Under the pieces are notes generated by a model, which ran no database searches, was not told where the DNA came from, and saw only the letters and a list, made by a program, of their open reading frames with translations. From SVQP01 sp045594705 (GTDB lineage Bacteria; Bacillota; Clostridia; Oscillospirales; CAG-272): a DNA stretch of 49,724 bases. Location: NCBI GenBank assembly GCA_045594705.1, contig JAZNZB010000088.1:1-49724 (forward strand), given 5' to 3'. The position numbers and the translations under genes are program-made. Of the stretch, positions 33,016 through 41,935 are shown piece by piece (position 1 is the stretch's first letter; every line of letters starts with the position of its first letter).

Positions 33016-34707
33016 TCAGTTTTCGTAAGAAACGCTCAGGATCTCCTGGAACGAGGTAGTGCCCGAAAGCACCAGCTTGGCCGCATTCATACGCAACGTC
33101 TGCATGCCGTCCAGCAAGCCCTGCTGCTTGATCTCCTCGGCCGTTGCACGCTTGTTGATCAGACGCTTGATCGCGGGGCTGAGCTCCATGATCTCATAAA
33201 CGCCGATTCGTCCGTAGTAGCCCGTGCCGTTGCAGCTCTGACAGCCGCCCGGCTCCCAGATATTGGTGGGCACGTGGGGGTCCTGTCCCATAAATTCAAG
33301 CTCGTATTCCTCTGCGCGTCTCATCTTTTTGCAGTTGGGACACAGTCTGCGCACAAGTCTTTGTGCAATGATACCCACCACCGAGTCAGCGATCAGATAC
33401 GAGTCAACGCCCATATCCAGAAGACGGGTAACGGTGTTGGCGGCCGAGTTGGTATGCACGGTGCTGACCACCAAGTGGCCCGTGATCGACGCCTGGATCG
33501 CAATCATTGCGGTCTCGACGTCACGGATCTCACCGATCATGATGATATCGGGGTCCTGACGCAAGATAGAACGTAAGGCTGATGCAAACGTCAGATCCGC
33601 CTTGGTATTGACCTGTACCTGATTGATACCGTCGATATTCGCCTCGACCGGGTCCTCAACCGTGACAATATTGACCTCTTCACGGTTCTTTTCGCTCAGC
33701 ACCGTGTAAAGAGTGGTCGATTTACCCGAACCGGTAGGTCCCGTAACCAGCACGATACCGTTGGGGTAAGACATGATATGATCAAACTTCTGCAGGTCGT
33801 CGTTATTCAGACCCAGCGTACTCTTATCGCGGCTCAGGCTCTTTTTGAGCGCAAGACGCATAACGCACTTCTCTCCGTAAGTGGTAGGCAGCACGGACAC
33901 ACGGATATCATATTCTCTGCCGTCCACAAAATAGGTCATTCTGCCATCCTGCGGCTTTCTCTTCTCGGAGATATCCATACCGGACAGGATCTTGATTCTG
34001 GCAAGCACTGCGCCCGTCAGCTCATTGGAATATTTATGTCTTGTATACATCACGCCGTCGATACGGAAACGCACACGCAAGGATTCCTGCAGTGCCTCGA
34101 TATGAATATCCGACGCTCTTTGGCGCGCTGCTTGCTCAAGCAGCGTATTGACCAGCACGACGATGGGGGCTGAGCTGACATCCTCGCCCTTTTCGTCCTC
34201 AATGGCGGCAGAGGTCTTTTCACGCTCCTTGGTAAACTGATCGACTGCCGAACGCATCGTCTCGGTACCAAAGCATTTATCGATAGCGTTCATGATCTCG
34301 GTAGCGGTTGCAACCACCGGCTCAACCGAAACGCGGGAGAGCAGCTCTACGTCCTCGATGGCACTTGCGTTCATGGGATTGAACATCGCCAGCTTCATCA
34401 CGGGTGGCACGTCCTCGGTCAGCGCAACCGGAACGATACGGTGCTTTTTGAGCACGTTGATATCCACGCGACGGATCAACTCATCATCCAGCGTTTTCCC
34501 CTCCAGCTCCACAAGCGGAAGTCCGTATTTATAGGCAACCGCTGCAGCGATATCCTTTTCCGCAGCAAATTCGCGCTCCAGGATCAGCTCCTGCTCACTT
34601 TTTCCGGTTCTGCCCGCTTGCATGATCGCAAGGATCTGATCAGCCTGGGCGGGGCTCATCTTGCGATTTTCTACCAATATTTCACTGATTCTCTTTCTGG
34701 ATGTCAT
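33016..34707 (-). CDS. pilB: Pilus extension ATPase PilB
   Basis: A 563-residue GspE/PilB-family ATPase that powers filament assembly. The N-terminal MshEN-type domain covers about 1-150 (ISEILVENRKMSPAQADQIL, KYGLPLVELEGK), a domain known in relatives to bind c-di-GMP. RASDIHIEALQESLRVRFRIDG is followed by Walker A GPTGSGKST (323-331), Walker B PDIIMIGEIRD (386-396) and a zinc site with Cys456, Cys459, Cys489 and Cys492. Its ATG lies inside the 3' end of the kinase gene (26-base overlap), so translation is probably coupled to the sensor kinase. Confidence 0.95.
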   Translation of the reverse strand: MTSRKRISEILVENRKMSPAQADQILAIMQAGRTGKSEQELILEREFAAEKDIAAAVAYKYGLPLVELEGKTLDDELIRRVDINVLKKHRIVPVALTEDVPPVMKLAMFNPMNASAIEDVELLSRVSVEPVVATATEIMNAIDKCFGTETMRSAVDQFTKEREKTSAAIEDEKGEDVSSAPIVVLVNTLLEQAARQRASDIHIEALQESLRVRFRIDGVMYTRHKYSNELTGAVLARIKILSGMDISEKRKPQDGRMTYFVDGREYDIRVSVLPTTYGEKCVMRLALKKSLSRDKSTLGLNNDDLQKFDHIMSYPNGIVLVTGPTGSGKSTTLYTVLSEKNREEVNIVTVEDPVEANIDGINQVQVNTKADLTFASALRSILRQDPDIIMIGEIRDVETAMIAIQASITGHLVVSTVHTNSAANTVTRLLDMGVDSYLIADSVVGIIAQRLVRRLCPNCKKMRRAEEYELEFMGQDPHVPTNIWEPGGCQSCNGTGYYGRIGVYEIMELSPAIKRLINKRATAEEIKQQGLLDGMQTLRMNAAKLVLSGTTSFQEILSVSYEN

Positions 34708-36274
34708 CTTGCGTTCCCTTCTCGTTAGCAGAATGATACGGCAGTGCTACCTTGATGGTAAAGCGATTGCCGTTGATTTCGGACGCCATCGCGCCGCCGT
34801 TGTGGCTGCAAAGGCTGCGAATAATGCTCAATCCGTAGCCGTGCGATGCGCTGTCACGCTTGGTAGTCAGATATCTACCGTTATGCTCTATAAAGTATCC
34901 GTCGCAGGAATTGACACAGGTAAAGAACACCTTGTTCTCATCCGCATGGATCTCAAGTCTGATCCAACGTCGCTCTGCATCCTTCAGCTTGACGCAGGCG
35001 TCGATGGCATTTTGCAATATGTTATTGAGCAGTGAGCACAGATCCGAATCAGAGATCGAAAGCTCCGGCAGCACCGCAATGTCGGTCTGCAATGGGATCT
35101 GAAGCTTCTCAGCCTTTCTGGAAAAGCTCATGATGATATAGTCTATCATGAGATTGTTGCTGTATTGCAACGGGGCTATGGCCTGACCGTCGGTCTGCAG
35201 CTTTTGCAGATATTCGCCCAGTCGCTCAAATTCGCCCTGCGTATACAGCATATTGCATGCATTGATGTGATGCATCGTATCATGCTTGATGCGTCTCACC
35301 TCGTCGATACGCTCTCTGACCGCCACGGCATAGCCCTGCGCGGATTCCTTTTCGTAATTGAGAACGCGAAGGCTGGTTTTGTTATGCATCAGCTCGTAGA
35401 CCAGGTTGACAAACAGGATCAGCATCAGATTGATCAGCAGCATACGCTGCAGATAAAACTCACGCAAGGGGTGCAGATTGAGATTCCGTACAATTTCAAC
35501 GAACACTCTTCTCTGCATGAACAGACCGTTCCCGTCACCGATCACGGCGATCAGTGTGATGATGCCGACGCCGATCAGCTCAGCGATCATCAGCGGGCAG
35601 AGCAAACGGTAAAAGCCGTTATGCTGCTTGGCCTCCTTGAAGCCCAGAATCAAAATGAACACGACAGTGACGCAGAACAAAAGGTCACATACGAATTCAA
35701 GATAATGCAGAACGATCGGGAACAAGCCCGTCACCGCAAACAACGCATACAGTGCGCAAAGCACGTACTCAACGATCAGCACACCGCGCAAGAAACCTCG
35801 ATAGCGTCGGGTTTTTGTGTACAGACAAAGCAGCAGCGGAATGGTGGAAAGCTGATACAGTGTACCCGAAAGCGTACGAACCAGATAGTGCACGGCTCCG
35901 CCGCCCGGATTGAACAAATTCAAGCCGTATAGCAGATAAAAGGCAAGGCTCCAAAGCAAAAGCAATATGTAATAATCGGTGACGTCGTCCGTCCACAGCT
36001 GCATCAGAAATGCCACGCAGCTGCAAGCAAACAGCAGCAGCAAAAAGGCCATCAACACGTAATCGTCCAGCAATACGTAGATCACGCTGTCCGTACTTTC
36101 CGAATCCACGATCAGTTCCTCGAAGGTATCCGAGGTGAAGTATGCATCCGAAAACTGCAGAAACATAATGCCGATCACCGCAAAGACCAGTACGGAAAGC
36201 ACGGTCCATAAAAGCGCTGCACGTTTATATTCCCAAGCGCCCTTGATCTTTTCACGTATCAGATCCAACTTCAC
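34682..36274 (-). CDS. AgrC/HPK10-like sensor histidine kinase with GHKL domain
   Basis: A 530-residue membrane kinase, first gene of the pilus operon. The N-terminal 300 residues hold about seven hydrophobic segments with an extracytoplasmic loop after the first (about 42-65, acidic). A dimerisation helix carries the phosphorylation site RRIKHDTMHHI (His331 followed by Asp332, typical of this class). The GHKL ATPase domain has the N-box LLNNILQNAIDAC (415-427) and G-box HGYGLSIIRSL (478-488). The start codon is GTG, seven bases after AGGAGGT. No LytTR or other response regulator and no AgrB/AgrD-type peptide gene is adjacent. It overlaps pilB by 26 bases. The signal is unknown. Confidence 0.88.
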   Translation of the reverse strand: MKLDLIREKIKGAWEYKRAALLWTVLSVLVFAVIGIMFLQFSDAYFTSDTFEELIVDSESTDSVIYVLLDDYVLMAFLLLLFACSCVAFLMQLWTDDVTDYYILLLLWSLAFYLLYGLNLFNPGGGAVHYLVRTLSGTLYQLSTIPLLLCLYTKTRRYRGFLRGVLIVEYVLCALYALFAVTGLFPIVLHYLEFVCDLLFCVTVVFILILGFKEAKQHNGFYRLLCPLMIAELIGVGIITLIAVIGDGNGLFMQRRVFVEIVRNLNLHPLREFYLQRMLLINLMLILFVNLVYELMHNKTSLRVLNYEKESAQGYAVAVRERIDEVRRIKHDTMHHINACNMLYTQGEFERLGEYLQKLQTDGQAIAPLQYSNNLMIDYIIMSFSRKAEKLQIPLQTDIAVLPELSISDSDLCSLLNNILQNAIDACVKLKDAERRWIRLEIHADENKVFFTCVNSCDGYFIEHNGRYLTTKRDSASHGYGLSIIRSLCSHNGGAMASEINGNRFTIKVALPYHSANEKGTQDDIQKENQ

Positions 36275-36343
36275 GGTCCGTACCTCCTTTCCTTACCGAT
36301 TTCGCCAATTCCCCATAGTATCAGCATTATAATTCTTCATCAT

Positions 36344-36373
36344 ATTCTAACACATTCCCCCGATAATTGTCAA
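36344..36373 (-). promoter_or_regulatory. Promoter of the pilus operon
   Basis: TTGACA (36373-36368), 18-base spacer, TAGAAT (36349-36344), about 70 bases before the GTG of the kinase gene. All eleven genes down to 20.3 kb are spaced by overlaps or gaps under 50 bases and no other clear promoter is seen between them. Confidence 0.7.
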
Positions 36374-36641
36374 GATATTCGCATGAACAGACGCGTTTGA
36401 CGCACCAAAGGAAAATGAAAAAATATCTTTATTTTATATGGATTTCCATATGTTTCACGACAAGGAAGCAAATACCTGTTCCACTCAGTCCGGCCTGTGG
36501 AAAGCCGCCCGCGCACAGCATCAGGATTCTTCGCTCCCATGACGCTCTTTTTAATCAGATTTCTCTCGCCTTGCTAATCGATTTTGTTTATTTTTTAATG
36601 TTTTGTTGATTTTTACCATATAAAAGGATCGGATCTTTGAC
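36374..36641. other. AT-rich intergenic region
   Basis: About 270 bases between the V-ATPase operon terminator and the pilus operon promoter. It is AT-rich, especially 36411-36450 and 36560-36640. The only open frame of note is a 64-codon plus-strand frame from 36415, which I do not accept as a gene. No RNA fold or repeat is evident. Confidence 0.5.
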
Positions 36642-36679
36642 AAAAAAAGAAAAGCCCTTGCCTGTCGCAAGAGCTTCTC
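36642..36679 (-). terminator. Terminator of the V-ATPase operon
   Basis: Stem AGAAGCTCTTGC paired with GCAAGGGCTTTTCT (including G-U pairs), followed on the minus strand by CTTTTTTTG. Confidence 0.85.
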
Positions 36680-36692
36680 TTATCAGTACAGC

Positions 36693-37370
36693 TTATTCTT
36701 CTTGATCCTCGTCATCCTTCCCCGCCTGCATCTGTGCCTTGACCATCATATCCTTGACCTTCATCAAACGGGTGGTATTGCCGCGATCGTTTTCATCCAG
36801 CTTCATTTTGATCGACTTAATGGTAGCCAGATACTTGGGAATCATGATATACTCCAGAGCGTTGACGCGACGGCGGGTCTTTTCAATCTCCTCTGCCAAC
36901 AGCTGCACCGTCTTTTCGCTCTCGGCAAGCGCAACCAGATCCTCCAAGAGCGCGTTCATCTGTGCAAGCGAAGCATCCAGCTCCCCCGAGGTAAACACCA
37001 AACCGTAATTATAGCTGTCCTGTCCGTCCTTACCCACGATCTCAAGAGAAAATTCGGGCACAGTCACGCTCATAACGTTGCGATAGCGCACGTCCAGCTT
37101 GCCCTCCTTTTTGGGCAACATGAGAGATTCCTCCAGCACCGCAGGGCCGGACACGGCTGCTGCGATAGAAAGGCTGCCGTACACCCCGGACAGGGATGTC
37201 TCAACTCTCTCTCTCAGCTCTTTATTCTGACGCACAGTCTCCAGAAACTGCTTCATCAGCCCGTCTCGCTTATCCTTGAGAAGCTTGTGGCCTCTGCGGG
37301 CGTTGGCGTAACGGGTCTTCATTTTTTTCAGTTCCATGCGCGTCGGATTGACGTTGTAGGTTTCTGCCAT
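36693..37370 (-). CDS. atpD: V-type ATP synthase subunit D
   Basis: A 225-residue central-stalk (rotor) subunit. It begins NVNPTRMELKKMKTRYANARRGHKLLKDKRDGL, the well-known N-terminal coiled coil of V/A-type subunit D, and has a matching C-terminal helix (RRRVNALEYIMIPKYLATIKSIKMKLDEN). The middle carries the globular insertion. It ends in an acidic tail. The RBS is GGAGG, ten bases before the ATG. It is the last gene of the nine-gene operon. Confidence 0.95.
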   Translation of the reverse strand: MAETYNVNPTRMELKKMKTRYANARRGHKLLKDKRDGLMKQFLETVRQNKELRERVETSLSGVYGSLSIAAAVSGPAVLEESLMLPKKEGKLDVRYRNVMSVTVPEFSLEIVGKDGQDSYNYGLVFTSGELDASLAQMNALLEDLVALAESEKTVQLLAEEIEKTRRRVNALEYIMIPKYLATIKSIKMKLDENDRGNTTRLMKVKDMMVKAQMQAGKDDEDQEE

Positions 37371-37416
37371 AATTGCCTCCGTACCGCCTTGATGGGGCGG
37401 CTTGTTTCATCGATAC

Positions 37417-38790
37417 TTACTTCTTGGGCCAGTACTTTTCGACGTACTGGGGCTTGATACGCTTCATTTCGGACTTGGGAAGAATGGACAGCAGCTCCCA
37501 ACCGATGTCCAGCGTTTGCTCAATGGTTCGATCCTCGTAAAAGCCCTGGTTGATAAACTTCTCTTCAAAGGCATCCGAGAACTTTGCATAAAGTCTGTCC
37601 ATGGGGGTCAGCGCAGCCTCGCCCAGTACCACCATCAGCTCCTTTGCGTCCTTGCCTCTTGCATAAGAGGAGAACAGCTGGTTAAGCACGCCCGAGTGGT
37701 CCTCGCGCGTCTTACCCTCGCCAATGCCCTTATCCTTCAGACGCGACAGCGAAGGCAGCACGTCCACGGGAGGCATATAGCCCTTGCGGTACATCTCGCG
37801 CGACAGAATGATCTGTCCCTCTGTAATATAGCCTGTCAGGTCGGGAATGGGGTGAGTCTTATCGTCCTCAGGCATGGACAGGATCGGGATCATCGTAATC
37901 GAGCCCTCAGATCCCATTTTTCTGCCCGCTCTTTCATACATGGTTGCAAGGTCGGTGTACAGATATCCGGGATATCCGCGTCTGCCGGGAACCTCCTTAC
38001 GTGCGGCGGATACCTCACGCAAAGCCTCTGCGTAATTGGTGATATCGGTCATGATGACCAGCACGTGCATATCGCATTCAAATGCCAGGTATTCTGCAGC
38101 GGTCAGTGCCATACGGGGCGTGGTAATTCTTTCAATTGCCGGGTCACTTGCCAAGTTGATAAACAGTACGGTTCTGTCGATCGCACCCGTCTTCTTGAAG
38201 TCCGAAATGAAGAAATCGGCTTCTTCAAAGGTGATACCCACTGCGGCAAACACAACTGCAAACTTGGAATCGCTGCCGCGCACCTTTGCCTGACGCGCGA
38301 TCTGTGCCGCCAAGTTCGCGTGAGGCAGACCCGAGCCTGAGAAAATGGGCAGCTTCTGGCCTCTTACCAGTGTATTCAGACCGTCAATGGTCGAAATGCC
38401 TGTCTGAATGAACTCAGAGGGATAGTAGCGCGCCGCAGGATTGATGGGTGTGCCATTGATATCCAGTGACTTATCGGGAATGATGGCAGGGCCACCGTCA
38501 ATCGGCTCACCCATGCCACTGAAAACGCGTCCGAGCATGTTGACAGACACGGGCATCTGCACACCGTGTCCCGTAAAGCGCACCTTGGAGTGCGCCAAGT
38601 TGATACCGGCGGAGGATTCAAACAGCTGCACCAACACGTTTCTGCCGTTAACCTCCAGCACGCGGCAGCGGCGAATGCTGCCGTCAGGCAGCTCGATCTC
38701 GCCCAGCTCGTCGTACTTGACTCCCTCGACCTGCTTGACCAGCATCAAAGGGCCTGCAACTTCTTCTATGGTTCTGTATTCTCTGATCAT
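37417..38790 (-). CDS. atpB: V-type ATP synthase subunit B
   Basis: The non-catalytic 457-residue head subunit, normal length. It begins REYRTIEEVAGPLMLVKQVEG and includes GLNTLVRGQKLPIFSGSGLPHANLAAQIARQA (a degenerate P-loop, as expected for B), FVVFAAVGITFEEADFF-like text, YPGYLYTDLATMYERAGR and SMPEDDKTHPIPDLTGYITEGQI. It forms the alternating A3B3 ring. The RBS is AAAGGA, 46 bases upstream of atpD. Confidence 0.97.
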   Translation of the reverse strand: MIREYRTIEEVAGPLMLVKQVEGVKYDELGEIELPDGSIRRCRVLEVNGRNVLVQLFESSAGINLAHSKVRFTGHGVQMPVSVNMLGRVFSGMGEPIDGGPAIIPDKSLDINGTPINPAARYYPSEFIQTGISTIDGLNTLVRGQKLPIFSGSGLPHANLAAQIARQAKVRGSDSKFAVVFAAVGITFEEADFFISDFKKTGAIDRTVLFINLASDPAIERITTPRMALTAAEYLAFECDMHVLVIMTDITNYAEALREVSAARKEVPGRRGYPGYLYTDLATMYERAGRKMGSEGSITMIPILSMPEDDKTHPIPDLTGYITEGQIILSREMYRKGYMPPVDVLPSLSRLKDKGIGEGKTREDHSGVLNQLFSSYARGKDAKELMVVLGEAALTPMDRLYAKFSDAFEEKFINQGFYEDRTIEQTLDIGWELLSILPKSEMKRIKPQYVEKYWPKK

Positions 38791-38810
38791 TTTGCAAATC
38801 CTTTCTCAGC

Positions 38811-40571
38811 TCATGCACGGGTAAGCGCATCCAGCTGACGGGAGATTTCCTGCTTGATTTTTTCGGATTCAGCCTTATAATCCGCATAAGGAACAGCCTT
38901 GAAACGGCCGATCTGCTCACGCACGGGCAGCTCGGAGACCTCTTCGATGTCCGCGCCCTCGGCCACTGCAACTGCAGCCTTTTGCTCAAAGTCAAACACC
39001 AGCGTCAGCATCTCGTACTGCTTGTCCAGCTGGGTATAACCGTCCACCTCGTCAAATGCGAACTGCTGCAAGAAGTCCTCACGCACACTGCGCGCGATCT
39101 CCAGGGTCAGTCTGTCCTCGCTTGACAAAGCATCCATACCGACCAACTGCACGATCTCGTTGAGCTCCGCCTCCTCTTGCAGGATCTTAAGGCACTTGCC
39201 TGTCATATCCATCCAGCGGGCAGATACGTTCTGTGAGAACCAATCACTGAGTCGGTCACGGTACAAGGAGTAGGAATTGAGCCAGTTGATGGCCGGGAAA
39301 TGACGCTTGTAGGCAAGCGAGGAATCCAGTCCCCAGAACACCTTCACAATACGAAGCGTTGCCTGGGTCACAGGCTCGGAAATATCACCGCCCTGCGGAG
39401 ATACTGCGCCAATAGCGGACAGCGTACCGATTCTTCCGTCGTCGCCAAGGCAGACCACCTTACCCGCTCTTTCATAAAACTGAGCCAAGCGGCTGGTCAG
39501 GTAAGCGGGATAGCCCTCTTCACCCGGCATTTCCTCAAGTCGACCCGACATCTCGCGCAAGGCCTCTGCCCAGCGAGAGGTGGAGTCTGCAATTACTGCT
39601 ACGTTATAGCCCATATCGCGGTAATATTCTGCAATGGTAATACCGGTGTAGATCGAAGCCTCACGTGCCGCAACCGGCATATCCGAGGTATTTGCGATCA
39701 GCACGGTACGCTCCATGAGCGATTTTCCGGTTCTGGGGTCGGTCAGCTCAGGGAATTCACGAAGAACGTCGGTCATCTCGTTGCCGCGCTCACCGCAACC
39801 AATGTAGACCACCACGTCCACGTCACTCCACTTGGCCAGCTGATGCTGTACCACGGTTTTCCCCGCGCCAAACGGACCGGGAACGCAGGCAGTGCCGCCC
39901 TTTGCGATCGGGAACAATGCGTCGATCGAACGCTGACCCGTAATCATAGGCTCAACGGGAGGCAACTTTTCGGCATACGGTCTGGACACACGTACCGGCC
40001 ACTTCTGTATGAGCATGATCTCTTCAATGGTACCGTCGGGACGCTTGATCTTACCGATGCGGTCGCTGACGCGATAGTCGCCCTCGATCAGATCCACGAT
40101 GGTACCGCTGACTCCGGGAGGCACCATGATCTTATGCGTAATAACTTCGGTCTCCTGCACTGTACCGTACACGTCACCCGGACCGACCTTGTCGCCAAAT
40201 CCGTGTGCGGGAGTAAAATGCCAGTACTTGCTGCGATCCAGTGCGGGCTCATCAATACCCTTGGCAATGTTGGCACCGTAATGCTCCTTAATTGCCTCCA
40301 AGGGACGCTGAATACCGTCGTAAATATTGGTCAGCAGACCGGGGCCAAGCTCAACCGACAACGGTGCACCCGTGGATACTACCTTGTCGCCTCGGCCGAT
40401 GCCTGCGGTTTCTTCATATACCTGAATGGACGCACGGTCTCCGTGCATCTCAATGATCTCTCCGATCAGGCGGTCCTTGCCTACGCGGACCACGTCAAAC
40501 ATATTTGCTTCACGCATCCCCTCCGCTACGACCAGCGGACCGGATACCTTGAGGATCTTGCCTTCTACCAT
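38811..40571 (-). CDS. atpA: V-type ATP synthase subunit A (catalytic)
   Basis: The catalytic head subunit of about 586 residues. Motifs are MVEGKILKVSGPLVVAEGM at the start, the V/A-specific non-homologous insertion after about residue 110, the P-loop GPFGAGKTVVQHQLAKW (near 232), VYIGCGERGNEMTDVL, NTSDMPVAAREASIYTGIT and ADSTSRWAEALREMSGRL. The ATG at 40571 is preferred because it sits eight bases from AAGGAG; the ATG two codons earlier (40577) is only two bases away. It hydrolyses or makes ATP in the A3B3 head. Confidence 0.97.
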   Translation of the reverse strand: MVEGKILKVSGPLVVAEGMREANMFDVVRVGKDRLIGEIIEMHGDRASIQVYEETAGIGRGDKVVSTGAPLSVELGPGLLTNIYDGIQRPLEAIKEHYGANIAKGIDEPALDRSKYWHFTPAHGFGDKVGPGDVYGTVQETEVITHKIMVPPGVSGTIVDLIEGDYRVSDRIGKIKRPDGTIEEIMLIQKWPVRVSRPYAEKLPPVEPMITGQRSIDALFPIAKGGTACVPGPFGAGKTVVQHQLAKWSDVDVVVYIGCGERGNEMTDVLREFPELTDPRTGKSLMERTVLIANTSDMPVAAREASIYTGITIAEYYRDMGYNVAVIADSTSRWAEALREMSGRLEEMPGEEGYPAYLTSRLAQFYERAGKVVCLGDDGRIGTLSAIGAVSPQGGDISEPVTQATLRIVKVFWGLDSSLAYKRHFPAINWLNSYSLYRDRLSDWFSQNVSARWMDMTGKCLKILQEEAELNEIVQLVGMDALSSEDRLTLEIARSVREDFLQQFAFDEVDGYTQLDKQYEMLTLVFDFEQKAAVAVAEGADIEEVSELPVREQIGRFKAVPYADYKAESEKIKQEISRQLDALTRA

Positions 40572-40583
40572 ATCCATTACTCC

Positions 40584-40904
40584 TTATTCCTTAAACAATA
40601 TGTCCGCGCCAACCGCTCTTTCCACAGCCTTTTTGACCTGACTTAAGCCATAGCCCGTGGTTCCTTGCTTTCCCGGAATACAAATGATCGCGGGGGTGGG
40701 AGCGTCCTTATATTTTGCGATATCCTCCTCAAGGGAGATCGCGAAGTTTTCCACGATAAAAATGATCGCGTATTCACTGTCCTTGGCCAAAGTGTGCAGC
40801 AGCACGCGTGCCTTATCAACATCCTCTGCCTCGTGCACTGAAAAGCCAAGTGCCATATATCCGATGACGCTGTCGCGCTCACCGATCATTCCGATCTTAT
40901 ACAT
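40584..40904 (-). CDS. atpF: V-type ATP synthase subunit F
   Basis: A 106-residue rotor-shaft subunit that binds subunit D. It starts MYKIGMIGERDSVIGYMALGF and has the typical SEYAIIFIVENFA and APTPAIICIPGKQGTTGYG strands and a final amphipathic helix. The ATG at 40904 has AGGA six bases upstream and overlaps the 3' end of atpC by eight bases, so the genes are coupled. A longer open frame to 41015 runs inside atpC and is not used. Confidence 0.94.
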   Translation of the reverse strand: MYKIGMIGERDSVIGYMALGFSVHEAEDVDKARVLLHTLAKDSEYAIIFIVENFAISLEEDIAKYKDAPTPAIICIPGKQGTTGYGLSQVKKAVERAVGADILFKE

Positions 40905-41907
40905 AGCTTGTCCTGATCCTTTCCCGAATGGTTTCGGCCGCAAGTCCCGCACGCTTGGCGGCGATGACAATGCGGATATTTCTGACTGCGTATTCCTGTG
41001 CGTAGAAATATGCACTCAGAACGGGAGCACCGAAATGGGTATACTTGACTGTACGCAAAAGCTCCATGCAATAATCGTCCACCAAACGCTCGGCAGCCGC
41101 TGCCGTTTTTCCGTGCTCGCGCAAAGCAACGCCAAACCTTTCGTAGGGCGTGCCGTTCAGGCAGAAGGCCAATGCCTCTTCCCCTTTTTCATATGCGCAC
41201 AAGAGCGTATCCTTTTGCAAAAGTCCGCCATCAAGCCAAGCCTGATCCAGCAAAAGCTCTCCCTGCTCTCCCGCTCCCATGCGGATAAGACGCAGGCAGA
41301 TCATCACGTTGGAGAGATCGATCTTTGTCTGCACCAGCTGCAAATGAAAGGGTTCCTTGCCTCTTTTGACGCAAGCGAGCATATCCGCATAGCAAGCCTT
41401 ATCCAGAATCAGATCGATCTGTCTGGGATCCGCGGTCTTTGCATAGGCCTGCACAGCCAGAGGTGCAGCCTTAGCCATTTCCTCGGGCAGTCCGGAATAA
41501 TCGTCCTGCTCGGGCATCTTCAAGATCTCCTCGGGCGCAACGGTTCCGAGCGCAGACATCAGATGGGCGCCGGATGTTTTTCGCTTGTAGCTCTTGATCG
41601 CAGCCTTGACGTTGTGGCAATCATACGGATACCGCAAGAAATCAAACAGCTCGGGGGCAGGCACGGACTCCAGAAGAGCGGTAAGGGCGCGGTCAAGCAT
41701 ACCCAGAAGCGTTGCCTCCTCCTGCACGTTGCCATCGGCATCCTTGACCAGTTCAACGCCATATTCGCCAAGGCGGGCATATAGCTCGTCCACGTTGGCG
41801 CTCATGGTCAGTGCTTCGATGCGCTCCTTGCCCACAAGCCCCGTTTCAAGCGCGCGCACGCGGGCGGAAGCATACATATATGCGGTTTGTTGTGGATTTT
41901 TCGACAT
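40897..41907 (-). CDS. atpC: V-type ATP synthase subunit C
   Basis: A 336-residue subunit that links the rotor to the membrane ring (V0 d-type). It begins with a YMYASARVRALETGLVGKERIEAL stretch, characteristic of this family, then MSANVDELYARLGEYG. It is all-helical, with RYPYDCHNVKAAIKSYK and LDKACYADMLACVKR. Position between E and F matches the standard operon order. Confidence 0.92.
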   Translation of the reverse strand: MSKNPQQTAYMYASARVRALETGLVGKERIEALTMSANVDELYARLGEYGVELVKDADGNVQEEATLLGMLDRALTALLESVPAPELFDFLRYPYDCHNVKAAIKSYKRKTSGAHLMSALGTVAPEEILKMPEQDDYSGLPEEMAKAAPLAVQAYAKTADPRQIDLILDKACYADMLACVKRGKEPFHLQLVQTKIDLSNVMICLRLIRMGAGEQGELLLDQAWLDGGLLQKDTLLCAYEKGEEALAFCLNGTPYERFGVALREHGKTAAAAERLVDDYCMELLRTVKYTHFGAPVLSAYFYAQEYAVRNIRIVIAAKRAGLAAETIRERIRTSYV

Positions 41908-41935
41908 AGGTCAAACAACCTTTCCGGAGAATTTC

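Noticed and set aside
36415..36609. A 64-codon plus-strand frame (MKKYLYFIWISICF...) divergent from the kinase gene, considered as a possible signal-peptide (AgrD-like) gene
   Set aside because: It has an AAAGGA-like site only three bases from the ATG, no promoter in front, no AgrD-type motif and no AgrB gene nearby. It is kept only as a remote possibility.
39300..40646. A long plus-strand frame opposite atpA
   Set aside because: Antisense shadow of the catalytic V-ATPase subunit; no start signals.
40905..41015. N-terminal extension of V-ATPase subunit F
   Set aside because: The extra residues lie within atpC and match no subunit F; the ATG at 40904 has an RBS and gives the normal length.
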